DNA of 64,000 nt from Georgenia satyanarayanai (GCF_900116375.1 NZ_UETB01000001.1:186001-250000); one strand, 5' to 3'. Counted from the first letter of the stretch, positions 41,683-51,086 are shown. The notes: generated by a model from the sequence alone, not told the origin. Numbers and translations are program-made.

Positions 41683-43461
41683 ATGACCAGCTTCGAGATC
41701 GGCCAGGAGCACTTCGTGCTGGACGGCCGAGAGCACCAGATCATCTCCGGTGCGATGCACTACTTCCGCATCCACCCCGACCAGTGGGCGCGGCGCATCG
41801 CGACGGCCAGGGCCATGGGCCTCAACACGATCGAGACCTACGTCGCCTGGAACTTCCACGCCCCCCGGCGCGGTGAGTTCCTCCTCGACGGTCAGCGGGA
41901 CCTCGCGCGGTTCCTGCGCCTGGTGCAGGACGCGGGGATGCACGCGATCGTCCGTCCCGGACCCTACATCTGCGCCGAGTGGGACAACGGCGGGATCCCC
42001 GCCTGGCTGCTGGCGGACCCGGACGTGCAGATGCGCCGCGACGAGCCGCGCTACCTCGCCGCGGTCCAGGAGTACATGGACGCCCTTCTCCCGGTGATCG
42101 CGCCCCTCCAGGTGCACGAGGGCGGACCGGTCCTCATGGTCCAGGTCGAGAACGAGTACGGCGCCTACGGCGAGGACAAGGTCTACCTCCGCAAGCTCGC
42201 GGCCATGCTCCGGGACGGTGGCATCACCGTCCCGCTCTTCACCTGCGACCAGGCGGAGGACGGGATGCTGACCCGCGGCGGCTTGCCGGAGCTGCACCGC
42301 ACGGCGACCTTCGGCTCCCGCAGCCTCGAGCGGCTGCAGACTCTGCGCCGCCACCAGCCCACCGGCCCGCTCATGTGCATGGAGTACTGGAACGGCTGGT
42401 TCGACGCCTGGGGCGAGGACCACCACGTCACCGACCCCGACGGGACCGGCGAGGACCTGCGCGAGCTGCTCGCCTCCGGCGCCTCCGTCAACCTCTACAT
42501 GGTCCACGGCGGCACGAACTTCGGCTTCACCAGCGGGGCCAACGACAAGGGCAGCTACCGCCCCACGATCACGTCCTACGACTACGACGCGCCCATGGCC
42601 GAGGACGGGACACCGACCCCCAAGTACGACGCCATGCAGGCTGTGATCCGCGGCCACCGCGGTCTCGGACCCGAGCCCGTCGCGCGCCGCGCCCCCGCCC
42701 CCAGCGTCCACGTCCCCGCGCCGACGGCGTCGGTGCCGCTGTGGTCCTTCGTCGACCGCCACGAGGCGTGGCAGGAGCACGACGACGCCCCCACCCACGA
42801 GCAGATCGGCGCCCTGTCCGGCTTCTCCTGCTACCGCACGTGGGTCGACCTGCCCGAGTCGGCACTGCTGACGATCGGCGAGGCCCGCGACCGCGTCCAG
42901 GTCTTCTGCAACCGCATGCCCGTCGGTGTCCTCGACCGCGCCGAGGGCGGGCGGGCGCTCGCGCTGCCCGCCGGCGGCCGGACCACCCTCGAGCTCGTCG
43001 TCGAGGACCAGGGCCGCGTCAACTACGGCCCGCGCATCGGCGAGCCCAAGGGCGTCATCGGTCCCGTCCTCCTCGACGGCGAGCCGCTGCGCGGCTGGCA
43101 CGCGGCCGCGCTCCCGGTGGACGAGTGGGCCGTCGAGCTCGCCGGTGCCGGCGCGAGCGGCGGCAGCGCGGCGCGCGGCCCCGGCCTGGCCGGGCCGTCC
43201 CTGTCGCTGTGGGAGCTGGAGGGCCACAGCCCGGCCGACCTCTTCCTCGACACCTCCGGCCTCGGCAAGGGCGTCGCCTGGTTCAACGGATGGAACCTCG
43301 GCCGCTACTGGGGCAAGGGGCCCCAGCACACCCTCTACGTCCCGGCGCCGCTCGTGCGCGAGGACCGGAACTCGCTCACCGTGCTCGAGCTGACCGGCGC
43401 GGCCGACGCCGCTGCCCGGTTCGTCCCGGGTCCGAGGTGGTCGACCACCACCGCCGACTGA
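41683..43461 (+). CDS. GH35 beta-galactosidase
   Basis: A 592-residue enzyme without signal peptide. Acid/base E158 lies in VQVENEYGAYG and nucleophile E234 in MCMEYWNGWFDAWG. The N-terminal DGREHQIISGAMHYFRI, NTIETYVAWNFHAP and the C-terminal jelly-roll end FNGWNLGRYWGKGPQ are typical. ATG 41683 after AGAGGAA is preferred over ATG 41668, though the latter adds only MPRGT. It would remove beta-1,3- or beta-1,6-linked galactose from imported oligosaccharides inside the cell. Confidence 0.93.
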   Translation: MTSFEIGQEHFVLDGREHQIISGAMHYFRIHPDQWARRIATARAMGLNTIETYVAWNFHAPRRGEFLLDGQRDLARFLRLVQDAGMHAIVRPGPYICAEWDNGGIPAWLLADPDVQMRRDEPRYLAAVQEYMDALLPVIAPLQVHEGGPVLMVQVENEYGAYGEDKVYLRKLAAMLRDGGITVPLFTCDQAEDGMLTRGGLPELHRTATFGSRSLERLQTLRRHQPTGPLMCMEYWNGWFDAWGEDHHVTDPDGTGEDLRELLASGASVNLYMVHGGTNFGFTSGANDKGSYRPTITSYDYDAPMAEDGTPTPKYDAMQAVIRGHRGLGPEPVARRAPAPSVHVPAPTASVPLWSFVDRHEAWQEHDDAPTHEQIGALSGFSCYRTWVDLPESALLTIGEARDRVQVFCNRMPVGVLDRAEGGRALALPAGGRTTLELVVEDQGRVNYGPRIGEPKGVIGPVLLDGEPLRGWHAAALPVDEWAVELAGAGASGGSAARGPGLAGPSLSLWELEGHSPADLFLDTSGLGKGVAWFNGWNLGRYWGKGPQHTLYVPAPLVREDRNSLTVLELTGAADAAARFVPGPRWSTTTAD

Positions 43462-43484
43462 GCCGGCCGCGTCCGCACACCGGG

Positions 43485-43509
43485 GCCGGCGCACCGCTGG
43501 TGCGCCGGC
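43485..43509 (+). other. Hairpin between GH35 and GH30 genes
   Basis: GCCGGCGCACC (43485-43495) and GGTGCGCCGGC (43499-43509), perfect 11-bp arms with a 3-base loop. It may separate the intracellular enzyme from the secreted one. Confidence 0.5.
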
Positions 43510-43597
43510 ACTCCCCGCAGGCGTCGCGGTGACGCCCGCCCGACACACACTTCCCGGCGCCTCGGCGTCACATCAACGACGAACGGAAGGATCGAAC

Positions 43598-46500
43598 ATG
43601 ACAACGATGCCACGATGGCGCAGGGGGGTGGCGCTCACTGCGGGCGCAGCCCTTGTCGCCGGTGGTGCCCTCGCGGTCGACGCCGGCTCGGCGCCCACCG
43701 CACAGGCGGCGACGGACGGGGTCACCGTGACCCCGAACCCGTGGTACGCCGGGGCACCCTTCGAGGGCTGGGGGACCAGCCTGGTGTGGATGGCCAACGC
43801 GACCGGTGGCTACCCCGACGAGCTGCGCGAGGAGCTGTACCAGGCCGTCTTCGGTGACGACGGCCTCGACCTCAACATCGCGCGGTACAACGTCGGCGGC
43901 GGCCACGCCTCGGACGTCACGGACTACCTGCGCCCCGGTGGCGCCGTCGAGGGCTTCTGGGCCGAGGACACCACCGGTGAGCTCTACGGGGCCCCGACGA
44001 CCGTGGCCAACCGCCCGGCGGTGCTCGACGCCTGGGACCCGGACAACCCGGAGCACTACGACTTCACGGCGGACCCCACGCAGCGCTGGTGGGTCGAGCG
44101 GCTGGTGGAGGACGAGCGGATCTCCCACTGGGAGGTCTTCGCCAACTCCGCGCCGTACTTCATGACGGAGAGCGGCTACGTCTCCGGCGGGTTCGACGGC
44201 AACGCCGAGAACCTCAACCCGGCGGCGATGGAGAAGTTCGCCGGCTACCTCGTCACGGTCTCCGAGTTCCTCGAGGACGAGTACGGCCTCGACGTCGCCA
44301 CTATCGACCCGTTCAACGAGCCGAACACCAACTACTGGTCCACCCAGCTGGGCCCGGACGGCAACCCGACGGGCGGCCGCCAGGAGGGCATGCACGTCGG
44401 CCCGCAGCGACAGGTCGACATGATCGCCGCGCTCGACGATCGGCTCTCGACCGCCGAGACCGACGCCGTCATCTCGGCGATGGACGAGACGAACCCCAGC
44501 ACCTTCGCCCGCAACTGGAGCGCTTACACGCCCGAGGCCCGCGCCGCGGTCGAGCAGATGAACGTCCACACCTACGGCACCGGTGACCGCCGGGTCGTGC
44601 GTGACCTCGCGAAGTCGGCCGACACGAGGCTGTGGCAGAGCGAGATCGAGGGCAACTGGTACAACAACGGCTTCAACCCCGCAGCCATCGAGAACGGCCT
44701 GGGCATCGCCGAGCGCATCCAGAGCGACCTGCGCGAGCTCGAGCCGGGTGCCTGGGTCATGTGGCAGCCGGTCGAGGACCTCTACAACATGGAGCCGACC
44801 GGGGAGAACCTCAACTGGGGCTCGATCTTCATCGACTTCGACTGCGCTCCCGGCGAGGACGGCGTCTGGCGCTCGGCCCGCCGCGTGGCCGACGCTGACG
44901 GCGACCTCTCCGAGGTCCCCGAGTGCGAGATCATCGTGGGCACCAAGTTCGCCGCGGTCCAGCACTTCACCCACTACATCGAGCCCGGTGACCGCATCAT
45001 CGCCACCGACTCCACCGCGACCACCGCGGCCGTCTCCGAGGACGGCGAGAGCGTGACGCTCGTCTACCGGAACACCGCCGCGGAGGCACGCGACCTCACC
45101 GTGGACCTCACCCGCTTCGCGGAGGTCGCGCCGGACGCCACCGTCCGCACGGTCACCACGACCGCGGGCACCGAGGCCGACCCGCTCGCCAACGCGCTCG
45201 TCGAGGATGCCGTGCAGCCCGTCTCCGGTGACGAAGCCACCGTGGAGGTGCCGGCCCAGTCCATCACCACCGTCGTCATCGACGGCGTCTCCGGCGTGGC
45301 CGACGACGCCGCCCCCGTCACCGACGGAGGCACCTACCAGCTCGTCGGCGCCCAGAGCGGCAAGCCGCTGAGCGTCGGTGAGACCCACGCGACGGTCATC
45401 CGGTCCAGCGCGACCACTCCTGAGGAGGTGGCGGACCAGCTCTGGACCGTCCACGAGGCTCCGTCGGACGTGCGTTCCGACGTCCGTCCCTACGTGCTGA
45501 CGACGGCGGACGGTCGCGTTCTCGGCGCCACCGCCGCCGGCACGGACCTGCGGGACATCTCCGTCGAGGAGGCGCAGACGACGAGCCAGACCCGGTGGAT
45601 GCTCACGACGGAGGACGGCCGCACCTGGTCCCTCGTCAACGAGGCGCTCAGCCAGGCCATGGAGGTCAACGGGCAGTCCACCGCGGACGACGCCCAGGTG
45701 GGCACGTGGAGCTCCGGCGGAGGGGCGCACCAGCGCTGGACGGTGCGCGACACTGCCGCGACCGGCAGCCAGCAGGTGGAGGTCAGGACCCTGGCCGGCA
45801 TCGCGCCGACCCTGCCGCAGACGGTCGTCCCCACCTACGCGTGGGGCACCGGCCAGCCGGCGCCCGTCGCGTGGGACCTGCCTGGTGCGGACGTCTGGGA
45901 GACCACGGGCGAGGTCGTCGTCACGGGGACCGCGACCGACGTGTACGGCAACGAGGTGGCCGCGCAGGCGGTCGTCGTCGTCGGTGGGCACACGATCACC
46001 GACCCGGTGTCCGTCACCGTCCGGACCGGGGTGAGCGTCGAGGCGGTCGCCGCCGCGGCGCCGCAGACCGTGCCCGCACGGACGGGCGCCTCGCTCATCA
46101 CCTTCCCGGCGGACGTCGTCTGGGACTTCACGGACGTGACGGCCGAGGACCTCGCGGAGGTCGGCGTCGTCACCGTCCCCGGCACGGCGCAGTCGAACGA
46201 CCCCGACGTCGAGCTGGACGCGACCCTGTCCGTCGTCGTCGCCGAGCCTGCGCCCTTCAACATCGCGCCGCTCGACTCGACGTCGGTCTCCGCGACCTTC
46301 ACCGAGCCGGGCTACGACGTCAACAAGACCCGTGACGAGGTGCTCGGTGACAAGGCCTGGTCGAACTGGAGGAGCGGGACCAAGAACGCGTCCGACACCT
46401 TCACCTACGAGTTCGACGAGGTGGAGGACCTGCACGCCGCGACGATCCACTTCTACCGCGACGGCAGCCACCTCTCGTGGGGACAGAGCGTCTCGGCCGA

Positions 46501-47476
46501 GTACCTCGACGCCGACGGCGCGTGGCAGGCGGTCCCCGGCTACGAGGTCCCTCAGCCGGTCGTGGCGCCGGAGGACGGCACCGCTCCCGTCGTCACCCTG
46601 GACCTCTCCGACACGGTCGGGACCACGGGGCTGCGGGTCGTGATGAACGCCCCGGAGAACACCCACATGATCGTCTCCGAGGTCGAGGTCATGGCGATGG
46701 GACCGGGGGTCGCGTCCGTCGCGGACCTCGCCGCGCTGCGCGTCGACGGGTCCTCGGTGCACGGGTTCGCCCCCGACGTTACGGAGTACTCGGTGACCGT
46801 GGAGGGTGAGCGCCTGCCCGTGGTCACGGCCTTCGCCGTCGACGAGGCCGCCACCGTCGAGGTGGTCCAGCCGACCACCGAGAGCCCCCGCGCCGTGGTG
46901 AGCGTCGTGTCCGCGGACGGTGAGGTCAGCCGGGAGTACACCGTGGACGTCGAGCGGCAGCTGGTACTCACGCAGCCCCAGCTCGTCGGAGAGGTCGTCG
47001 AGGGCCGGGTCGTCACCGCTCACGTCGAGTCCAACCCCGCCGACGCGGAGCTCACCTACCGGTGGCTGCTCGACGGCACCGTCCTCGAGGGCGTGAGCAG
47101 CCCCTGGCTGCTCCTCCCGGACGGCACCGCCGGCTCCTCGGTCCAGGTGATCGTCAGCGCCGCCGCGGACGGGTTCCTCCCGGCCGAGGCCGCCTCCCAG
47201 GAGTACGTCGTGGCTGCCGCGCCGACCGGGACGCCCGGTGAGGACGACGGCGGCTCGACGCCGCCTCCGGGCGACGGCGAACCCGGTGAGGACCCGACGC
47301 CGGGCACCCCGACGGACGGCGAGGACGGCGAGGACGGTGCGGCCGACGAGGACGAGAAGCAGGGCGGCGCCCTGCCGTCCACCGGCGCCGGTGACGTCGC
47401 TGCGCTCCTCCTCGTGACCCTGTTCCTGCTCGGTGGAGGCACGGCGCTCGCGCTGCGCCGCCGGAGCACGAGCTGA
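43598..47476 (+). CDS. Cell-wall-anchored GH30 endo-beta-1,6-galactanase
   Basis: A 1292-residue secreted protein. Signal peptide about 1-37 (cleavage near AQA-AT), then a GH30 barrel with side beta domain (about 40-570): acid/base E241 in DPFNEPNTNYW and nucleophile E349 in WQSEIEGNWYN. Next a ricin-like trefoil (about 579-725), two Ig-like domains (about 728-885), a discoidin-like domain (about 887-1038), a cadherin-like domain (about 1040-1120) and a last Ig-like domain, an acidic linker, LPSTG (1259-1263) and membrane helix. The closest described function is endo-beta-1,6-galactanase acting on type II arabinogalactan. ATG 43598 follows GGAAGGA. Confidence 0.92.
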   Translation: MTTMPRWRRGVALTAGAALVAGGALAVDAGSAPTAQAATDGVTVTPNPWYAGAPFEGWGTSLVWMANATGGYPDELREELYQAVFGDDGLDLNIARYNVGGGHASDVTDYLRPGGAVEGFWAEDTTGELYGAPTTVANRPAVLDAWDPDNPEHYDFTADPTQRWWVERLVEDERISHWEVFANSAPYFMTESGYVSGGFDGNAENLNPAAMEKFAGYLVTVSEFLEDEYGLDVATIDPFNEPNTNYWSTQLGPDGNPTGGRQEGMHVGPQRQVDMIAALDDRLSTAETDAVISAMDETNPSTFARNWSAYTPEARAAVEQMNVHTYGTGDRRVVRDLAKSADTRLWQSEIEGNWYNNGFNPAAIENGLGIAERIQSDLRELEPGAWVMWQPVEDLYNMEPTGENLNWGSIFIDFDCAPGEDGVWRSARRVADADGDLSEVPECEIIVGTKFAAVQHFTHYIEPGDRIIATDSTATTAAVSEDGESVTLVYRNTAAEARDLTVDLTRFAEVAPDATVRTVTTTAGTEADPLANALVEDAVQPVSGDEATVEVPAQSITTVVIDGVSGVADDAAPVTDGGTYQLVGAQSGKPLSVGETHATVIRSSATTPEEVADQLWTVHEAPSDVRSDVRPYVLTTADGRVLGATAAGTDLRDISVEEAQTTSQTRWMLTTEDGRTWSLVNEALSQAMEVNGQSTADDAQVGTWSSGGGAHQRWTVRDTAATGSQQVEVRTLAGIAPTLPQTVVPTYAWGTGQPAPVAWDLPGADVWETTGEVVVTGTATDVYGNEVAAQAVVVVGGHTITDPVSVTVRTGVSVEAVAAAAPQTVPARTGASLITFPADVVWDFTDVTAEDLAEVGVVTVPGTAQSNDPDVELDATLSVVVAEPAPFNIAPLDSTSVSATFTEPGYDVNKTRDEVLGDKAWSNWRSGTKNASDTFTYEFDEVEDLHAATIHFYRDGSHLSWGQSVSAEYLDADGAWQAVPGYEVPQPVVAPEDGTAPVVTLDLSDTVGTTGLRVVMNAPENTHMIVSEVEVMAMGPGVASVADLAALRVDGSSVHGFAPDVTEYSVTVEGERLPVVTAFAVDEAATVEVVQPTTESPRAVVSVVSADGEVSREYTVDVERQLVLTQPQLVGEVVEGRVVTAHVESNPADAELTYRWLLDGTVLEGVSSPWLLLPDGTAGSSVQVIVSAAADGFLPAEAASQEYVVAAAPTGTPGEDDGGSTPPPGDGEPGEDPTPGTPTDGEDGEDGAADEDEKQGGALPSTGAGDVAALLLVTLFLLGGGTALALRRRSTS

Positions 47477-47493
47477 GAAGCCCGCGGTAGTAC

Positions 47494-47525
47494 GGAGGGG
47501 CCGGTGGTACGTCACCGGCCCCTCC
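47494..47525 (+). terminator. Terminator of the second galactan operon
   Basis: GGAGGGGCCGGTG (47494-47506) and CACCGGCCCCTCC (47513-47525), perfect 13-bp arms with a 6-base loop. Confidence 0.8.
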
Positions 47526-47612
47526 CACGTCCCGCCCGGTCGCGCAGCGCGGCCTTCGGGCACTGACACCGGCCGTGGGACGATTGCCGCACCCACGTCA
47601 GCAGGAGGACCG

Positions 47613-48833
47613 ATGGATCGCGCAGAGCTCGCGACGTCCGGCGGCACGCGCGCCGCGATCGCGCAGGCCGTCACCCGCCACGCGGAGGCCGCGGTCTCCC
47701 TGGCCCGCGCGATCCACGAGTGGCCCGAGCAGGCCTTCACCGAGCACCGCGCCGCGGCCGCCATCACCGAGCTGCTCGCCCGCGAGGGCTTCGCCGTCAG
47801 GCACGGGGTGGCGGAGATGCCCACCGCCTTCACCGCCACCGTGGGGGAGGGGCCGCTGACCGTCGCGATCTGTGTCGAGTACGACGCCCTGCCGAACGTG
47901 GGCCACGCCTGCGGCCACAACCTCATCGCGGGCGCCGGCGTGGCCGCCGCGCTCGCGCTGCAGCCGGTGGCGGCCGAGCTGGGACTGCGCGTCGTCGTCG
48001 TCGGCACCCCGGCCGAGGAGCACGGCGGCGGCAAGGTGCTCCTCCTCGAGCGCGGCGTGCTCGACGACGTCGACCTCGCCCTCATGGTCCACGCCCTGCC
48101 GGCGGGCCACGGCTTCAACCCGCAGGGCACGACGACGCAGGCCGTGGGCCGCTACCGCGCCACCTTCCGCGGCCGGGGGTCGCACGCGGCCGCCGCCCCG
48201 CACCGCGGGGTCAACGCCGCCGACGCCGCCGTCGTCGCCCAGGTCGCGATCGGGCTGCTGCGCCAGCAGATCCCCGGGGACCACCGGGTCTCCGCCGTCG
48301 TCGCCCACGGCGGGGACGCGACGAACATCATCCCCGAGACCGCGATCGTCGACTTCGAGTGCCGCGCGTTCACCATGCCCGAGTACGAGAGCCTGCTCGA
48401 GCGGGTGCGCCGCTGCTTCGAGGCCGGGGCCCTCGCCACCGGCGCCACCCTCCAGGTGGCGCCCACCGAGCCGGTCTACGAGCCCCTCGACCACGACGAC
48501 GTCCTGTGCCGCCACTGGGCGGGCGCCCTGGAGACGCTCGGCTACGACGCCGCCCCGAACAGCGGCCCGCGCGGAGGGTCCACCGACATGGGCAACGTCT
48601 CGCGCGTCATCCCCTCGATCCACCCGTGGATCAGCCTGCCGAACACCGAGGCCGCCATCCACACCGCCGACTTCGCGCGCGCCGCCGACGAGGACCCCGC
48701 CTACGACACCATGCTCGACGCCGGGACGGCCATGGCCCTGACCGTCGCCTCGGTGGCCGCGTCCGCGCAGGACGTCGCCGCGCTGCGCGCGCGCCGCGCC
48801 GAGCTCGCTCAGACCGCCGCCGGCGCCATGTAG
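47613..48833 (+). CDS. M20-family amidohydrolase/peptidase
   Basis: A 406-residue zinc hydrolase. Metal motifs are HACGHNLIAGAG and GTPAEEHGGGK, with ALMVHALP, RGSHAAAAPHRGVNAADA (dimerisation/substrate) and the C-terminal His in AAIHTADFARA. The group resembles AbgB/IAA-amino-acid hydrolases that cleave aminoacyl conjugates. ATG 47613 follows GCAGGAGGA. Its last 25 bases overlap the convergent VOC gene. Confidence 0.92.
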   Translation: MDRAELATSGGTRAAIAQAVTRHAEAAVSLARAIHEWPEQAFTEHRAAAAITELLAREGFAVRHGVAEMPTAFTATVGEGPLTVAICVEYDALPNVGHACGHNLIAGAGVAAALALQPVAAELGLRVVVVGTPAEEHGGGKVLLLERGVLDDVDLALMVHALPAGHGFNPQGTTTQAVGRYRATFRGRGSHAAAAPHRGVNAADAAVVAQVAIGLLRQQIPGDHRVSAVVAHGGDATNIIPETAIVDFECRAFTMPEYESLLERVRRCFEAGALATGATLQVAPTEPVYEPLDHDDVLCRHWAGALETLGYDAAPNSGPRGGSTDMGNVSRVIPSIHPWISLPNTEAAIHTADFARAADEDPAYDTMLDAGTAMALTVASVAASAQDVAALRARRAELAQTAAGAM

Positions 48834-49231
48834 AGGAGCTCCCAGATGTGGCCGTCGGGGTCGGTGACGGCCGCGCCGTACATCTCCTCGCCCTCCGGGC
48901 CGGTCATCTCCCCCTGCTGGACCGGGTAGGCGTGGCGGGCGCCGCCGTGCTCCAGCGCCGCGGTGACGAAGGTGTCGGTCTCCTCCCGGGTGGCCATCGA
49001 CAGGCACGAGATCACCTGGGTGGTCTCGCGGGGGTCGGCGATCGGGGTGGTGACGAAGTCGGCGAAGCGGGCGTGGTCCAGGGCCATGACGTAGATCGTG
49101 GGGGACAGGACGACGCACACGCAGTGCTCGTCGGAGAACGTCTCGTTCACCTCGAACCCCACGCCGGTGTAGAAGCGGCGCGTGGCCGCCAGGTCCCGGA
49201 CGGGCAGGTTGACGAAGATCATGCGGTCCAT
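48809..49231 (-). CDS. VOC-family protein, glyoxalase-like
   Basis: A 140-residue VOC protein with MIFVNLPVRDLAATRRFYTGVGF at the start and AVTDPDGHIWELLYM at the end. ATG 49231 is preferred for its GGGAGG site; an internal ATG is at 49221. The Glu of the end motif (WELLYM) is probably a metal ligand. Substrate unknown. It is divergent from a second VOC-like gene. Confidence 0.85.
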   Translation of the reverse strand: MDRMIFVNLPVRDLAATRRFYTGVGFEVNETFSDEHCVCVVLSPTIYVMALDHARFADFVTTPIADPRETTQVISCLSMATREETDTFVTAALEHGGARHAYPVQQGEMTGPEGEEMYGAAVTDPDGHIWELLYMAPAAV

Positions 49232-49296
49232 GGCGGTGTCCTCCCTCGGTGGGCGGCGCGGTGCCGCCTCACCCGTGACCGACCCCGGCCGCCCGC

Positions 49297-49328
49297 GGAA
49301 CTCGTCGCGGGCGGGGGCGATGAGTTCC
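49297..49328. other. Inverted repeat between divergent VOC genes
   Basis: GGAACTCGTCGC (49297-49308) and GGCGATGAGTTCC (ending 49328) form an imperfect inverted repeat. A second, perfect 8-bp hairpin lies at 49334-49357. Either could be an operator or a leader structure. Confidence 0.4.
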
Positions 49329-49369
49329 GGCGTCGTCCCCGGTCGGTAGCGGGGACGAGAGGAGCACCC

Positions 49370-49840
49370 ATGCCCGACATGAGTACCTGCCTGTGGTTCG
49401 ACACCGAGGCGCTGGAGGCCGCGGAGCACTACGTGTCGGTCTTCCCGCGTTCGGAGATCGTCGAGGTGATGCGCTGGGGGGAGAACAACCCCGAGCAGGC
49501 CGGGGAGCCGCTGTCGGTGTCCTTCCGGCTCGACGGACGGGACTTCCTGGCCCTCAACGGCGGACCCGGACGCCCCTTCACCGAGGCGGTGTCGATCATG
49601 GTCGGCTGCGCGGACCAGGCGGAGGTGGACCGCTACTGGTCGCGGCTGCTCGAGGGCGGCGGGCGCGAGTCGATGTGCGGCTGGCTCGCCGACCGCTACG
49701 GGCTGTCGTGGCAGGTCGTGCCCACCCGGCTGCTCGAGCTCATGCGTGACCCCGACCCCGCGCGCGCCGGCCGCGTAGCCGCCGCGATGATGCAGATGGT
49801 CAAGATCGACCTCGCCGAGATCGAGCGGGCCGCCGCATGA
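49370..49840 (+). CDS. PhnB-like VOC protein
   Basis: A 156-residue member of the PhnB/3-demethylubiquinone-methyltransferase-like VOC group: CLWFDTEALEAAEHYVSVFP, FRLDGRDFLALNGGP and CGWLADRYGLSWQVVPTRL are diagnostic. Although annotated as methyltransferase in some databases, the fold is VOC and no SAM motif is present. ATG 49370 follows GAGGAGC. Adjacent to the ECF sigma factor gene, a common pairing. Confidence 0.88.
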   Translation: MPDMSTCLWFDTEALEAAEHYVSVFPRSEIVEVMRWGENNPEQAGEPLSVSFRLDGRDFLALNGGPGRPFTEAVSIMVGCADQAEVDRYWSRLLEGGGRESMCGWLADRYGLSWQVVPTRLLELMRDPDPARAGRVAAAMMQMVKIDLAEIERAAA

Positions 49841-49902
49841 GCACCGTCGTCGGCACCCGTCGGACATGGCAGGGAGGGGTGACAGGCCCCGACGGCGGGA
49901 TC

Positions 49903-49908
49903 TACCGT
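49903..49908 (+). promoter_or_regulatory. -10 box TACCGT, leaderless start
   Basis: TACCGT ends six bases before ATG 49915 of the sigma factor gene and supports that start over the ATG at 49837. Confidence 0.55.
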
Positions 49909-49914
49909 CGGGAC

Positions 49915-50946
49915 ATGGTCGCCTCACAGACCGAGCAGCCGACGACGGCGCTCGCCGACCCGGACCGGCCCGAAGTCACGGCAGGCGACGTCGCCGAGCT
50001 GCTCGAGCCGCTGCGCCGGGAGATCCTCGCCCACTGCTACCGGATGACCGGGTCGGTCCACGACGCCGAGGACCTCGTCCAGGAGACCTACCTGCGGGCG
50101 TGGCGCGCCTACCACGGCTTCGAGAACCGCTCCTCGCTGCGCACGTGGGTCTTCCGCATCGCGACCAACGCCTGCCTCACCCACCTCGAGGGCCGCAAGC
50201 GCCGTCCCCTGCCCACCGGCCTGGGTGCGCCGGCCGCGGACCCGCGCGACCAGCCGCTGCCGGAGACGGCCGTCTCGTGGCTCGAGCCGATGCCCGACGA
50301 CCTCCTGTGGTCCCAGCACCAGCCCGACCCCGCGGCGCAGGCGGTGAGCCGGGACAGCGTCCGGCTGGCCTTCGTCGCGGCGCTGCAGCACCTCACCGCC
50401 CAGCAGCGCGCCGTACTGCTCCTGCGGGACGTGCTCGCGTGGCGCGCGCGGGAGGTCGCCGAGGCGCTGGACCTCACCGTCGCCGGGGTGAACTCCACCC
50501 TCCAGCGGGCCCGTGCCCGCCTCGCGGACATCGACCCCGAGGAGCCGCCGCGGCTGCCGGACGACGAGCGCCGCCGGGCGCTGCTGCGCGCCTACGTCGC
50601 GGCCTTCGAGGCCTACGACGTCGCCGCGATCGTCGACCTCCTCGCCGCGGACGTGGTGTGGGAGATGCCGCCGTACCCGGAGTGGTACCGCGGCGCGCGG
50701 AACGTCGGCACGCTCATCAGCACGTGGTGCCCCGCGCAGCGGGCGGGCGACATGCGGATGCTGCCGACCTCCGCCAACGGCGAGCCCGTGCTGGCCCTGT
50801 ACATGCGCGAGGAGGACGGCGTGCACCGCGCCTTCCAGCTCCAGCACGTCGTCCCCGGGCCGGACGGCGTGGCCCGGGTGACCGCGTTCTTCGGCCCCGA
50901 GCTCTTCGCCCACTTCGCCCTCCCGCCCGAGCTCCCGAGGCGGTAG
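49915..50946 (+). CDS. ECF sigma factor with C-terminal SnoaL-like domain
   Basis: A 343-residue ECF sigma factor. Region 2 is LRREILAHCYRMTGSVHDAEDLVQE..FRIATNACLTHLEGRK, region 4 LTAQQRAVLLLRDVLAWRAREVAEAL..AGVNSTLQRARARL. An NTF2/SnoaL-like domain (about 215-340, VVWEMPPYPEWYRG) is fused, as in SigG/SigJ-type factors whose activity is set by that domain instead of an anti-sigma factor. No anti-sigma gene is adjacent. ATG 49915 is chosen over 49837 because of the -10 spacing and family length. Confidence 0.88.
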   Translation: MVASQTEQPTTALADPDRPEVTAGDVAELLEPLRREILAHCYRMTGSVHDAEDLVQETYLRAWRAYHGFENRSSLRTWVFRIATNACLTHLEGRKRRPLPTGLGAPAADPRDQPLPETAVSWLEPMPDDLLWSQHQPDPAAQAVSRDSVRLAFVAALQHLTAQQRAVLLLRDVLAWRAREVAEALDLTVAGVNSTLQRARARLADIDPEEPPRLPDDERRRALLRAYVAAFEAYDVAAIVDLLAADVVWEMPPYPEWYRGARNVGTLISTWCPAQRAGDMRMLPTSANGEPVLALYMREEDGVHRAFQLQHVVPGPDGVARVTAFFGPELFAHFALPPELPRR

Positions 50947-51003
50947 CGGGCCGGCTCCACCGCTGGGCCGCGCCGGCGGGGAGTGGTGTGCGCGGGACGT
51001 TCA

Positions 51004-51026
51004 ACTGATCCACCTGGTGAATCAGT
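51004..51026. promoter_or_regulatory. Orphan operator-like inverted repeat
   Basis: ACTGATCCACC (51004-51014), a central T, then GGTGAATCAGT (51016-51026): 10 of 11 arm bases match. The TetR-like shape is out of place between convergent genes, with no repressor nearby. Confidence 0.45.
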
Positions 51027-51086
51027 CTGACGGCCCAGGACGAGGCGCCCGGGCGCCGCAGCCCCTTCGACCATGCTTCTCCTCGT

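Noticed and set aside
43568-48130. A very long open frame antisense to the GH30 gene
   Set aside because: High GC content keeps antisense frames open. The translated product is low-complexity with no recognisable domain, and the GH30 reading has clear catalytic motifs, signal peptide and LPSTG.
49837-49914. Earlier start of the sigma factor overlapping the PhnB-like stop
   Set aside because: The extra residues are not family-like, and TACCGT lies six bases before ATG 49915, as at other leaderless genes here.
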